A stretch of 35,136 bases of DNA from Streptomyces morookaense (GCF_013030945.1 NZ_JABBXF010000100.1:1-35136); one strand, 5' to 3'. Counted from the first letter of the stretch, positions 1 to 7,791 are shown. Notes: a model not told the origin generated them from the sequence alone. Program-made: numbers and translations.

Positions 1-647
1 CGGGCTGCGCCGGAGGCGGCGGCCGCCGCGTGCCGGGCCCGGGCGGCGCCGGACGGTTCGGCGCCGAGCAGCCGGTCGGCCGCCTCCAACGCCCGGGCGA
101 CGGCGATGCGTTCGGGCCCGTGCGGGCGCACCGGCGCGGGGGCCATGCACACCAGCCAGGCCAGGACGCCCGCGGCGAGGACCAGGCCCAGGTGCGCGGG
201 GACGTCCCCGATCCGCTGGGGCACGAAGAACATGGTCGACGTGACGAAGGTCAGCACGATGTTGCCCGGCGGGCCGATGCGCGTCGCGTCGCACAGCACC
301 TTGTGCACCGCCGCCGTCAGCGCCGCGAGCAGGACCAGCACCGCCGTCGACGGGATCAGCGCCGCACTGGTCAGGGCGGCCCCCGTGCCGGCCAGCGCCC
401 CCAGCACCACCCATGCCACCGTGCGGGCCCGCACGGCATAGGGCCGGTCGTGTCCGTACAGGGCGCAGAGCGCACCCGCGGCGGTGTAGAGCGCCAGGTC
501 GAGGCGGCCGAGCGCCAGCAGGACGAGGTCGGGCACCGCCATGGCGACGGCCGCGCTGAAGGCGGGCTTGGGCCAGATGTCCGCGGGCCGGTTCAGTCGC
601 AGGAGGCCGCGCAGGGGCAGCGGCCGGACACGTGGGGGCTTTGCCAT
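1..647 (-). CDS. FUSC-family membrane protein, N-terminal part (runs off the window)
   Basis: The reverse strand reads open from ATG at 647 to base 1, giving the first 215 or so residues; the rest lies outside the window. After a basic, proline-rich start (MAKPPRVRPLPLRGLLRL) come several hydrophobic stretches separated by short loops. One of them includes ALCALYGHDRPYAVRART, which I recognise from actinobacterial FUSC proteins (fusaric-acid-resistance / aromatic-acid exporter type). Such proteins sit in the inner membrane and are thought to export aromatic acids or other small organic acids; no substrate can be read from this part. There is no clear Shine-Dalgarno sequence before the ATG. 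The gene points the same way as the steroid genes upstream, but an AT-rich gap suggests it has its own promoter. The family call is fairly good; the function is inferred. Confidence 0.72.
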   Translation of the reverse strand, partial: MAKPPRVRPLPLRGLLRLNRPADIWPKPAFSAAVAMAVPDLVLLALGRLDLALYTAAGALCALYGHDRPYAVRARTVAWVVLGALAGTGAALTSAALIPSTAVLVLLAALTAAVHKVLCDATRIGPPGNIVLTFVTSTMFFVPQRIGDVPAHLGLVLAAGVLAWLVCMAPAPVRPHGPERIAVARALEAADRLLGAEPSGAARARHAAAAASGAA

Positions 648-683
648 GGAAAGAGGTTAGCAGGTGTTTTACATGAAAAATAT
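648..683 (-). promoter_or_regulatory. AT-rich probable promoter of the FUSC gene
   Basis: These 36 bases separate the stop of the FadE32/33-like gene from the FUSC start and are far richer in A/T than anything nearby. On the reverse strand they contain a near-palindrome, TTTTCATGTAAAAC, about 20 bases before the ATG. No ribosome-binding site is visible between it and the ATG, so the transcript may have a very short leader or none. The promoter role is inferred from composition and position; I cannot assign exact -35 and -10 boxes. Confidence 0.35.
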
Positions 684-1694
684 CTACCCGGACCCCTGCG
701 CGAACAACTCCAGGGCGCGGGCCCTGCACTCCGCCGGGCCGCCCCACGCCGACCGCAGCGCCCGCGCCTTGCCGATCCACAGCGACAGGTCGTACTCCGC
801 CGTGTACCCGATCGCCCCGTGCACCTGCAGCGCCGTACGGGCCGCCGTATAGGCCGCGTCACAGGACGCCGCCTTGGCCGCCGCCACCTCGGCCCGCGCG
901 GTGGGCGACCCCGCCGCCAGCGCCACTGCGGCCCCGAAGACCAGCGGCCGGGCGAACTCCAGCCCGGTGAACGCGTCCGCCAGCCGGTGCTTGACCGCCT
1001 GGAACGAGCCGATCGGCGCGCCGAACTGGGTCCGCCGCCGCGCGTACGCGACCGTCCGGTCCAGCAGGGCGAGCCCCGCGCCCAGTGCCTGCGCGGCCGT
1101 GGCGAAGGCCGCCCAGTCGGCCGCGAGCGCGGCCGCCGCCCGTACCGCCGGACCCGAGGCCAGCAGCGTGCCGCCCCCGGCCGGCCGGGCCGGCCGGCGC
1201 GCGGGATCGACCGAGGGCCGCACCGGACCGTGGCCGGGGGAGAGGGACAGCAGGCCGCTGCCCGTCACGGTGAACACCGCGTCCGCCGCCTCCGCGTCCA
1301 GCGCGTACGGGCCCCCGCCCGGCAGGGTCAGCGTCACCCGCGCACGCCCCGCGCACACGCGCGGCACCCACTCCCGCGCAGGCCCCGTCCCGCCCAGGTG
1401 CGCCAGCAGCACCGTGGCCGCAACCGTCTCGGCCAGCGGGCCCGGCACGCAGTGCCTCCCCAACTCGACGAACGCCACCGCCAGTTCGGCCGGGAGGGGC
1501 CCGAATCCGCCGTACGCCTCCGGTGCCGCCAGGCCGAACACCCCGGCGTCCGCAACCCGTTGCCACAGGGCCAGCCCCGGCCCATACTCGCCCCGTGCCC
1601 AGGCCCGGACGGCCTGCGGGGTGCCGGACGCCGTGAGCATCCGGTCCAGCGTGCGCCCGAACTCCTTCTGCTCCGCGTCCAGCAGGAACCTCAC
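684..1694 (-). CDS. acyl-CoA dehydrogenase, short subunit (FadE32/FadE33-like)
   Basis: A 336-residue protein starting at GTG 1694, whose GTGA overlaps the stop of the upstream FadE31-like gene by 4 bases, so the pair is translationally coupled. It opens with RFLLDAEQKEFGRTLDRML and ends with the C-terminal helical domain of acyl-CoA dehydrogenases (ARRRTQFGAPIGSFQAVKHRLAD in two parts, then LQVHGAIGYTAEYDL). It is about 45 residues shorter than ordinary family members, which is typical of the small partner in the heteromeric steroid dehydrogenases of actinobacteria. FadE32 and FadE33 of the M. tuberculosis KstR2 regulon are of this size. It probably forms a complex with the adjacent FadE31-like protein and oxidises a CoA thioester made from the C/D rings. 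I cannot decide between FadE32 and FadE33. Confidence 0.82.
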   Translation of the reverse strand: MRFLLDAEQKEFGRTLDRMLTASGTPQAVRAWARGEYGPGLALWQRVADAGVFGLAAPEAYGGFGPLPAELAVAFVELGRHCVPGPLAETVAATVLLAHLGGTGPAREWVPRVCAGRARVTLTLPGGGPYALDAEAADAVFTVTGSGLLSLSPGHGPVRPSVDPARRPARPAGGGTLLASGPAVRAAAALAADWAAFATAAQALGAGLALLDRTVAYARRRTQFGAPIGSFQAVKHRLADAFTGLEFARPLVFGAAVALAAGSPTARAEVAAAKAASCDAAYTAARTALQVHGAIGYTAEYDLSLWIGKARALRSAWGGPAECRARALELFAQGSG

Positions 1695-2836
1695 CCGCGC
1701 CGTCCCTTCGGCAGCCCCAGCAGCCGCTCGCCGATGATGTCGCGCTGGATCTCGTTGGTCCCGCCGTAGATCGGCCCCGCGAGGGCGAAGGTCCAGCCCT
1801 CCGCCCAGTCCGTGTCCGCGAGTTCGCCGTCCGCGCCCAGCAGGTCCAGCGCCGTCTCGTGCAGGGCGAGATCCAGCTCCGACCAGAAGACCTTGACGGG
1901 ACTCGACTCCGCCGTCCCCGCACCGGCCCCGTCCCCCGACGCCCGCCCGTACCCGTACAGTTCGTACGCCCGCGCCCGGATCACCGCGTCCGCGACCCGG
2001 TCCCGCAGCGCCGTGTCGCCCGGATCGCCCGCCGCACGCCACAGCGCCACCAGCCGCCGGGCGGCCGCCGTGAACCGGCCCGGGCTGCGCAGTGCCAGCC
2101 CCCGCTCGCTGCCCGCGGTGCTCATCGCCACCCGCCAGCCGTCGCCGGGCGCACCGATGACGTCCGCGTCCGGCACGAAGACCTCGTCCAGGAACAGCTC
2201 CGCGAAGGCGGGCCGGCCGTCGAGGCGGCCGATGGGCCGCACCGTCACACCCTCCGCGTCGAGCGGGAACATCGCGTATGTGAGCCCCTGGTGCGGCCGC
2301 CCGGCCCCCGGACGACTGCGGAACAGTCCGAAGGCGCGGTCGGCGAAGGCGGCCCGCGAGGACCACGTCTTGTGCCCGCTCAGCAGCAGGCCGCCCGGGG
2401 CCGGGCGGGCGACGGAGCGCAGCGAGGCCAGGTCCGAGCCCGCCTCCGGCTCGGACCACGCCTGGGCCCAGACCGTCTCCCCGCGGGCCATCGGCGGCAG
2501 GACGCGGGCGCGCTGCTCCTCGGTGCCGTGCGCGAGGAGGGTGGGGGCGAGGAGGCTGATGCCGTTCTGGGAGACCCGGACGGGGGCGCCCGCCGCGTGG
2601 TACTCCTCCTCGAAGACCAGCCACTCCAGCAGCGAACCGCCCCGCCCGCCGTAGGCCTCCGGCCAGGAGACCGCCGACCAGCCGCCCTCGTAGAGGGTCC
2701 GCTCCCACGCGCGGTGCCGGTCGAAGCCGTCCGCCGTCTCCGGCGAGGGGAGCGGAGTGCACGGGACGTGCGCGGCGAGCCAGGACCGCGCCTCGGCGCG
2801 GAAGGCGCTCTCCCCGGCAGTGAACGCGAGGTCCAT
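1691..2836 (-). CDS. fadE31: acyl-CoA dehydrogenase FadE31-like, steroid ring C/D catabolism
   Basis: A 381-residue FAD-dependent acyl-CoA dehydrogenase. The sequence closely follows what I remember of M. tuberculosis FadE31, including EEEYHAAGAPVRVSQNG, WAQAWSEPEAGSDLASLRS, GAPGDGWRVAMST and GPIYGGTNEIQRDIIGER. The N-terminal helical domain covers about 1-120, the beta domain 121-225 and the C-terminal helices 226-381. The ATG at 2836 shares one base with the TGA of the hydratase gene upstream (TGATG), and the next gene overlaps its own stop, so the three genes form one tightly coupled transcript under the operator at 3684-3703. The glutamate found in YEGT of medium-chain dehydrogenases is glycine here (YGGT, 357-360). 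Glu244 in SERG is the likely catalytic base, as in enzymes of the isovaleryl and long-chain types; that is inference. Confidence 0.88.
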   Translation of the reverse strand: MDLAFTAGESAFRAEARSWLAAHVPCTPLPSPETADGFDRHRAWERTLYEGGWSAVSWPEAYGGRGGSLLEWLVFEEEYHAAGAPVRVSQNGISLLAPTLLAHGTEEQRARVLPPMARGETVWAQAWSEPEAGSDLASLRSVARPAPGGLLLSGHKTWSSRAAFADRAFGLFRSRPGAGRPHQGLTYAMFPLDAEGVTVRPIGRLDGRPAFAELFLDEVFVPDADVIGAPGDGWRVAMSTAGSERGLALRSPGRFTAAARRLVALWRAAGDPGDTALRDRVADAVIRARAYELYGYGRASGDGAGAGTAESSPVKVFWSELDLALHETALDLLGADGELADTDWAEGWTFALAGPIYGGTNEIQRDIIGERLLGLPKGRRG

Positions 2837-3672
2837 CACGCCTCTTTCATGGCCCGCGCGTCCAGGCCGCGCAGCGGGTCCGAGGACGTCTCCGCGTTGT
2901 GCGCGTGCGCCAGGTGATGCAGCCCGAAGACCGCGTCCAGCCCCGCGTGCAGCCCCTGCAGATCCTCCGCCTGGTTGACCGCCCGCTTGGCCAGCGCGAG
3001 GCCCATGCGCGGCATCCGGGCCATGCGCTCCGCCAACTCCCGTGTCTCCGACGCGAGTTCCCCGCGCGGGACGAGGCGGTTGACCATGCCGATCTCGTAG
3101 GCGCGCCGCGCGCCCATCCGGTCGCCGGTGAAGAGGAACTCCTTCGCGAGCCGCGGCGGCATCACCCACGGATGGGCGAAGTACTCGACCCCGGGGATGC
3201 CCATGCGCACCACCGGGTCGGCGAAGAACGCGTCCTCGCTCGCCACGATCACGTCGCACACCCACGCCAGCATCAACCCGCCTGCCACACAGGCGCCCTG
3301 GACGGAGGCGACCACCGGCTTCGGGAGCTCGCGCCAGCGCCGGCACATGCCCAGATAGACCTCCGACTCCCGCGCGAACCGCTGCTCGGCGCCTTCCTTG
3401 TCCGTGTGGTCCCACCACAGTCCGGCCCGGCGCGGGAACGGCAGATGGGCGTCGCGCCCCGGGGTGCCGATGTCGTGGCCCGCGGAGAAGTGCTCGCCCG
3501 CACCCGCCAGGACGACGACCTTGACGTCGTCGTCGGCGGACGCCCGGCGGAAGGCGTCGTCGAGGGCGTAGGTCATCGCGGAATTCTGGGCGTTGCGGTA
3601 CTCGGGGCGGTTCATGGTGACCGTCGCGACCGGGCCGAGCCGCTCGTAGCGCACTGTCGGGGCAGTGGTCAT
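2836..3672 (-). CDS. enoyl-CoA hydratase (EchA13-like)
   Basis: A 278-residue crotonase-fold protein. The oxyanion-hole segments are visible as GEHFSAGHD near residue 60 and ACVAGGLML near 130. It begins MTTAPTVRYERLGPVATVTMNRPEYRNAQ, much like the EchA13-type hydratase linked to the mycobacterial KstR2 regulon, but I recall that protein less firmly than the others here. The probable reaction is hydration of an unsaturated CoA intermediate during C/D-ring opening. An ATG two codons upstream (3678) is possible, but the Shine-Dalgarno GGAAGG touches that codon and stands 6 bases before the ATG at 3672, so 3672 is preferred. First gene of the leftward operon, with its promoter facing ipdF. Confidence 0.82.
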   Translation of the reverse strand: MTTAPTVRYERLGPVATVTMNRPEYRNAQNSAMTYALDDAFRRASADDDVKVVVLAGAGEHFSAGHDIGTPGRDAHLPFPRRAGLWWDHTDKEGAEQRFARESEVYLGMCRRWRELPKPVVASVQGACVAGGLMLAWVCDVIVASEDAFFADPVVRMGIPGVEYFAHPWVMPPRLAKEFLFTGDRMGARRAYEIGMVNRLVPRGELASETRELAERMARMPRMGLALAKRAVNQAEDLQGLHAGLDAVFGLHHLAHAHNAETSSDPLRGLDARAMKEA

Positions 3673-3678
3673 AACCAT

Positions 3679-3684
3679 CCTTCC
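3679..3684 (-). promoter_or_regulatory. ribosome-binding site deciding the hydratase start
   Basis: On the reverse strand GGAAGG lies directly against the ATG at 3678 but 6 bases before the ATG at 3672. Normal spacing therefore favours initiation at 3672, giving MTTAPTV rather than MVMTTAPTV. Confidence 0.6.
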
Positions 3685-3703
3685 CTAACAAGTGTTTGGT
3701 AGG
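3684..3703. promoter_or_regulatory. KstR2-like operator 1 between the hydratase and ipdF
   Basis: The 20-base imperfect palindrome CCTAACAAGTGTTTGGTAGG lies in the 38-base gap between two divergent steroid genes; its two halves agree at 7 of 10 positions. The inner 14 bases (3687-3700) fit the KstR2 motif as I remember it, AnCAAGnnCTTGnT, at 9 of 10 fixed positions. A close relative occurs at 12084-12103. The right arm runs into TAGGTT (3700-3705), a plausible -10 for ipdF, so a bound repressor would block the promoter. Release by HIP-CoA, the known KstR2 ligand in mycobacteria, is assumed by analogy. Confidence 0.75.
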
Positions 3704-3716
3704 TTACCGTGCGGCC

Positions 3717-4523
3717 ATGAGCAGCGTCGAGGAGTCACGCTCCAGTGCTCCGCCCTATCTCCCGGGCCACGCCCTGCTGGCCGGCCGCACGGCCGTGATC
3801 ACCGCCGCGGCCGGCACCGGCATCGGCGGCGCGACCGCCAGGCGCTTCCTCGAAGAGGGCGCGCGCGTGGTGCTCGGCGACGCCCACGAGGCCCGGCTGC
3901 GCAGCCGGGTCGCCGCCTACGCAGCGCAGTTCGGCGAGGAGAAGGTGGCCGGCCTGCCCTGCGACGTGACACAGGAGGAGCAGGTCGCCGCCCTCCTCGA
4001 CCACGCCGAGGAACGCCACGGCACCCTCGACATCCTCGTCAACAACGCGGGCCTCGGCGGCACTTCCGACCTCGCGGACATGAGCGACGAGCAGTGGCAC
4101 ACCGTCCTCGACGTCACCCTGCACGGCACCTTCCGCTGCACCCGCGCCGCCCTGCGCCGGATGCGGGCCGCCGGACGCGGCGGCGTCGTCGTCAACAACG
4201 CCTCGGTCCTGGGCTGGCGCGCCCAGCGCGGCCAGGCCCACTACGCCGCCGCCAAGGCCGGCGTCATGGCGCTCACCCGCTGCGCCGCCGTCGAGGCCGC
4301 GGCCTACGGGGTGCGTGTCAACGCCGTCGCCCCGAGCCTCGCCGTCCACCCGCACCTCGCCAAGGTCACCGGGCCGGAGCTGCTGGCGGAGCTGACCGCG
4401 CGCGAGGCGTTCGCCCGCTCCGCCGAGCCCTGGGAGGTCGCCAACGTGATCGTCTTCCTCGCCAGCGGCTACTCCTCCTACATGACCGGCGAGACCGTCG
4501 CCGTCAGCAGCCAGCGCGCGTGA
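3717..4523 (+). CDS. ipdF: short-chain dehydrogenase IpdF, steroid ring C/D catabolism
   Basis: A 268-residue NAD(P)-dependent short-chain dehydrogenase/reductase. The cofactor loop is TAAAGTGIGGATARRF, followed by NNAGLGG, the SDR serine in NNASVLGWRAQ and the catalytic HYAAAKAG (YxxxK). The GHALLAGRTAVITAAAGTG start, the LGWRAQ segment and the ending SYMTGETVAVSSQ closely match M. tuberculosis IpdF (Rv3559c), which interconverts the 5-hydroxy and 5-oxo groups of HIC-CoA-type intermediates. The ATG at 3717 starts only about a dozen bases after the putative -10, implying a very short leader. It heads the rightward unit ipdF-kstR2-fadA6; the same gene order is found in mycobacteria apart from an inserted PPE gene. 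Confidence 0.88.
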   Translation: MSSVEESRSSAPPYLPGHALLAGRTAVITAAAGTGIGGATARRFLEEGARVVLGDAHEARLRSRVAAYAAQFGEEKVAGLPCDVTQEEQVAALLDHAEERHGTLDILVNNAGLGGTSDLADMSDEQWHTVLDVTLHGTFRCTRAALRRMRAAGRGGVVVNNASVLGWRAQRGQAHYAAAKAGVMALTRCAAVEAAAYGVRVNAVAPSLAVHPHLAKVTGPELLAELTAREAFARSAEPWEVANVIVFLASGYSSYMTGETVAVSSQRA

Positions 4524-5131
4524 CGGACAATGACACCGTGCCGACCAGCAAGCCCACCAGCAAGAAGACCGAACTGCTCGCGACCGCGGCCCGGGTGTTC
4601 GCCGAACACGGCTATCGCGCCACCACCGTGCGCCGCATCGCCGACGAGGCGGGCATGCTCGCGGGCAGCCTCTACTACCACTTCGACTCCAAGGAGTCGA
4701 TGCTGGACGAGATCCTCTCCGTCTTCCTGGACGAACTGTGGGCCGGCTACGACGCCGTGCTCGCGGCCGGTCTCGGCCCCCGCGAAACCGTGGAGGCCCT
4801 CGTCACCGAGTCCTTCCGGGAGATCGACCGGCACCGCGACGCCGTCGCCGTCTACCAGAAGGAATGGCGGCACCTCGTCGGCTCGCCCCGCTTCGGCTAT
4901 CTCGCCGCGTCGCAGCGGAAGTTCGAGCAGGCCTGGCTGGGCACGCTGGAGCGGGGCGCGGCCGAAGGCGTCTTCCGCGCCGACCTCGACCCCCGGCTCG
5001 CCTACCGCTTCCTGCGCGACACCGTGTGGGTCGCGGCCTCGTGGTACCGGCCGGACGGGGAGCACGGACCGGAGGAGATCGCCCGGCAGTACCTCTCGAT
5101 GGTCCTGGACGGCCTGGCCGTACAACCTTAG
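4520..5131 (+). CDS. kstR2: TetR-family repressor KstR2
   Basis: A 203-residue TetR regulator. The N-terminal helix-turn-helix reads ARVFAEHGYRATTVRRIADEA and then GSLYYHFDSKESML. The C-terminal ligand domain contains VYQKEWRHLVGSPRFGY, YRFLRDTVWVAASWYRP and a final QQYLSMVL-like helix (RQYLSMVLDG), all closely resembling M. tuberculosis KstR2 (Rv3557c). KstR2 represses the C/D-ring genes and lets go when it binds HIP-CoA. The GTG at 4520 overlaps the ipdF stop by 4 bases and is taken as the start; GTG 4538 is an alternative that removes six residues. Two matching operators flank the catabolic genes. The absence of a private promoter means it probably autoregulates through the ipdF promoter. 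Confidence 0.88.
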   Translation: MTDNDTVPTSKPTSKKTELLATAARVFAEHGYRATTVRRIADEAGMLAGSLYYHFDSKESMLDEILSVFLDELWAGYDAVLAAGLGPRETVEALVTESFREIDRHRDAVAVYQKEWRHLVGSPRFGYLAASQRKFEQAWLGTLERGAAEGVFRADLDPRLAYRFLRDTVWVAASWYRPDGEHGPEEIARQYLSMVLDGLAVQP

Positions 5132-5140
5132 GAGCGCGCC

Positions 5141-6298
5141 ATGAGCGAGGCGTTCATCGTCGGAGCCGTACGCACACCGGTCGGGCGGCGGGGCGGGGGC
5201 CTCGCCGCCGTACACCCCGCCGACCTCGGGGCGCACGTCCTCAAGACGTTGATGGAACGGACGGGCGTGGACCCGGCCGCCGTCGACGACGTCGTCCTCG
5301 GCTGCGTCGACACGGTCGGGCCGCAGGCGGGCGACATCGCCCGGACGAGCTGGCTGGCGGCCGGGCTGCCCGAGGAGGTGCCCGGCGTCACCGTCGACCG
5401 GCAGTGCGGCTCCTCCCAGCAGGCCGTCCACTTCGCCGCCCAGGCCGTGCTCTCCGGGACCCAGGACCTCGTCGTCGCGGGCGGCACCCAGAGCATGTCG
5501 CAGATCCCCATCGGCTACGCCGCCCGCCGGGCCACCGAACCGCTCGGCCTGGACCGCGGCCCGTTCGCCGGCTCGCAGGGCTGGCGGGCCCGCTACGGCG
5601 ACCGGCCCGTGGACCAGTTCCACGGCGCGGAGACGATCGCCGGGCAGTGGGGCATCACCCGGGACGCCATGGAGGAGTACGCGCTGGGCTCCCACGAGCG
5701 CGCGGTCCGCGCCCTCGACGAGGGCCGCTTCGCCCGCGAGACGGCGGCGTACGGGGACGTGACGGCGGACGAGGGCCCGCGCCGGGACACATCCCTGGAG
5801 AAGATGGCCGCCCTGAAGCCGGTGCTCCCCGGCGGACTGCTGACCGCGGCCGTCTCCTCCCAGGTCTCGGACGGCGCGGCCGCACTGCTCGTCGCGAGCG
5901 AACGCGCCGTGCGAGAACACGGGTTGACGCCCCGGGCCCGTATCCACCACCTGTCGGTGCGCGGGGAGGACCCGATCAGGATGCTCACCGCACCGATCCC
6001 GGCGACGGCGCGGGCGCTGAAGAAGACGGGCCTGACGATGGACGACATCGACCTCGTGGAGATCAACGAGGCCTTCGCCCCGGTGGTCCTGGCCTGGCTC
6101 CGCGAGACCGGGGCCGACCCCGCGCGGGTCAATGTCAACGGCGGCGCGATCGCCCTGGGACACCCGCTGGGGGCGACGGGGGCCCGGCTGATGACGACCC
6201 TGCTGCACGAACTGGAGCGGACCGGCGGCCGGTTCGGGCTCCAGACCATGTGCGAGGGGGGCGGGCAGGCGAACGTGACGGTCCTGGAGCGGGTGTGA
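5141..6298 (+). CDS. fadA6: acetyl-CoA acetyltransferase FadA6, steroid ring C/D catabolism
   Basis: A 385-residue thiolase with the complete catalytic set: nucleophile Cys89 in DRQCGSSQQA, the NEAFAP loop, His341 in GGAIALGHPLGATGA and Cys371 in MCEGGGQAN. The ends (SEAFIVGAVRTPVGRRGG and QTMCEGGGQANVTVLERV) follow mycobacterial FadA6 (Rv3556c) almost word for word. It should cleave a beta-ketoacyl-CoA formed after ring opening and release a two-carbon unit as acetyl-CoA. The ATG follows AGGAGCGCGCC, with a good ribosome-binding site, 9 bases after the kstR2 stop. It is the last gene of the ipdF unit. Confidence 0.9.
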   Translation: MSEAFIVGAVRTPVGRRGGGLAAVHPADLGAHVLKTLMERTGVDPAAVDDVVLGCVDTVGPQAGDIARTSWLAAGLPEEVPGVTVDRQCGSSQQAVHFAAQAVLSGTQDLVVAGGTQSMSQIPIGYAARRATEPLGLDRGPFAGSQGWRARYGDRPVDQFHGAETIAGQWGITRDAMEEYALGSHERAVRALDEGRFARETAAYGDVTADEGPRRDTSLEKMAALKPVLPGGLLTAAVSSQVSDGAAALLVASERAVREHGLTPRARIHHLSVRGEDPIRMLTAPIPATARALKKTGLTMDDIDLVEINEAFAPVVLAWLRETGADPARVNVNGGAIALGHPLGATGARLMTTLLHELERTGGRFGLQTMCEGGGQANVTVLERV

Positions 6299-6326
6299 GG
6301 CCGGCCCGGCCCGACGGCGCCTGACA

Positions 6327-6356
6327 TGAGACCGGCCGGGATCGGTGTGAGACTGG
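6327..6356 (+). promoter_or_regulatory. direct repeat in the SpoIIE phosphatase leader
   Basis: Two nearly identical 9-mers, TGAGACCGG (6327-6335) and TGAGACTGG (6348-6356), begin 21 bases apart, about two turns of the helix, just before the phosphatase start. They could be a tandem binding site for an activator or repressor. The spacing is suggestive, but repeats this short can arise by chance in GC-rich DNA. Confidence 0.25.
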
Positions 6357-6378
6357 TGCAGGGAAGGGGTGATTCCCC

Positions 6379-7593
6379 GTGCCAGTGCCGGACCCACCGC
6401 ACGCCCCCGCCGGTCCCGACGCCGCCGTCGACGAGAACCGGCTGGAAGAGCTGATCGTCGAGGCCCAGACGACCCTGCCGTTCGAACTGCCCGGCCTGGC
6501 GAACCGCTGCGCCACGGCCCTCGGCCTGAGCTCCGCGCTGATCTACCTCGTCGACCTGCAGCAACGGCTGCTCATCCCCCTCGACGACGACTCGGAGCCG
6601 CTGGAGGTGGACCGCACGTCGGCGGGCTGGGCGTACCGCACGGTATCCCCACGCGTGGCCGACACCGACGGCGGCCTGATCCTCTGGGTCCCCCTGGTCG
6701 ACGGCTCGGAGCGGCTGGGCGTGCTCGCGGTCCGGACCGCCTCGCTCGACGGGGTGCGGTTGCGGCGCAGCCGGATCCTGGGCCACCTGTTCGCCATGCT
6801 GCTCACCTCCAAGCGCGGCTACAGCGACTGGCTCGCCGCCCGCACCCGCACCACGCCCATGGGCCTGCCGGCCGAGATGCTGAGGGCCTTCCTGCCGTCC
6901 CACACCGTCGGCAGCAACAAGTGCGTCTCGACCGCGGTCCTGGAACCCGCCTACGACGTCGCCGGTGACGCCTTCGACCACACGGTGGTCAAGAACGTGC
7001 TGCACACCATGATCCTCGACTCCATGGGCCACGACCTGACCGCGGGCCTGACCACGTCGGTCGCCATGGCGGCGGCGCGGAACGCCCGCCGCGGCGGCGG
7101 CGACCTGGCCGAGGTCGTAGGTTCCGTCGACCAGGCGCTCGCCCAGTGGATGCCGGACCACTTCTGTACGGGTGTGATGTGCCGGCTCGACGCGGCCGCC
7201 GGGGTGCTGCGCTGGGTCAACTGCGGCCACCCGCCCCCGCTGCTGATCCGAGCCGAGCGGGTGCTCGACGGGGCACTCGACAGCCCCCCGCAGCCGCCGA
7301 TCGGCCTGGTAGGTCAACTCGCCTTCCCCACACGGGAAGTCCACGAGACGACCCTGGAACCGCACGACCGCGTCCTCCTCTACACGGACGGCGTCGTGGA
7401 GGCACGCGACGCGGAGGGGGCGGAGTTCGGCCTCGACCAGTTCACCGACTTCATCATTCGCTTCTCGGCCGCCGGCCAGCAGCCGGCCGAGGTGCTGCGG
7501 CTGCTCATCCACGCGATTCTGGAGCACCAGCGCAATCGGTTGCGGGACGATGCGACCATCCTGCTCTTCGAGTGGTGCCCGAAGGGCCGTTGA
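6379..7593 (+). CDS. GAF-like / SpoIIE-type serine phosphatase (PP2C family)
   Basis: A 404-residue cytoplasmic protein with no membrane segment. Residues about 20-150 resemble a GAF-type sensory domain; 160-404 form a SpoIIE/PPM phosphatase. Metal-binding acidic motifs are visible as GDAFD (196-200) and DSMGHD (214-219), followed by NCGHPPPLL, LYTDGVVEARD and the terminal DDATILL. Such enzymes usually dephosphorylate anti-sigma-factor antagonists; no kinase or antagonist gene is nearby, so the partner is unknown. The GTG at 6379 follows GGGAAGGGG with 9 bases between. It lies 80 bases after fadA6 on the same strand and could receive read-through, but nothing links it to steroid use. Confidence 0.85.
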   Translation: MPVPDPPHAPAGPDAAVDENRLEELIVEAQTTLPFELPGLANRCATALGLSSALIYLVDLQQRLLIPLDDDSEPLEVDRTSAGWAYRTVSPRVADTDGGLILWVPLVDGSERLGVLAVRTASLDGVRLRRSRILGHLFAMLLTSKRGYSDWLAARTRTTPMGLPAEMLRAFLPSHTVGSNKCVSTAVLEPAYDVAGDAFDHTVVKNVLHTMILDSMGHDLTAGLTTSVAMAAARNARRGGGDLAEVVGSVDQALAQWMPDHFCTGVMCRLDAAAGVLRWVNCGHPPPLLIRAERVLDGALDSPPQPPIGLVGQLAFPTREVHETTLEPHDRVLLYTDGVVEARDAEGAEFGLDQFTDFIIRFSAAGQQPAEVLRLLIHAILEHQRNRLRDDATILLFEWCPKGR

Positions 7594-7612
7594 GCCTCCG
7601 TCAGGGGGTGAG

Positions 7613-7784
7613 CCCCGAAGGGGCGCGGGGCTGTTGCTTCATGCGGCTCCGCCGCGTGGGCGCGACAAGCCCCCACCGGCCCGCAGCCGAACGCACCACC
7701 CAGGGGGTCCGGGGCGCAGCCCCGAGCACCCCGACTGCAGGCGCATCGTGGCCGAGCGCGCAGTTCCCCGCGCCCCTGACGGGG
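7613..7784. repeat. dispersed hairpin repeat, copy A
   Basis: This fills the 198-base gap between two convergent genes (SpoIIE phosphatase and SCO6745-family). The left end CCCCGAAGGGGCGCGGGGCT (7613-7632) is nearly complementary to the right end around 7766-7784, so the whole element can fold into a long stem. It contains a 25-base block at 7642-7666 (with stem GCGGC/GCCGC) found unchanged at 13834-13858 and 35059-35083. It also has an inner hairpin GGGGC-gca-GCCCC at 7711-7723. Its place between converging genes suits a bidirectional terminator. Confidence 0.8.
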
Positions 7785-7791
7785 CGGGGCG

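Noticed and set aside
656..675. Possible third KstR2 site upstream of the FUSC gene (AGCAGGTGTTTTAC)
   Set aside because: Only about 6 of 10 fixed positions fit, and the palindrome is poor; not enough to place the FUSC gene in the regulon.
30..1769. 579-codon open frame on the forward strand opposite fadE genes
   Set aside because: Rich in Arg, Gly and Pro with no recognisable domain; it is the antisense shadow typical of GC-rich DNA over clearly coding reverse-strand genes.
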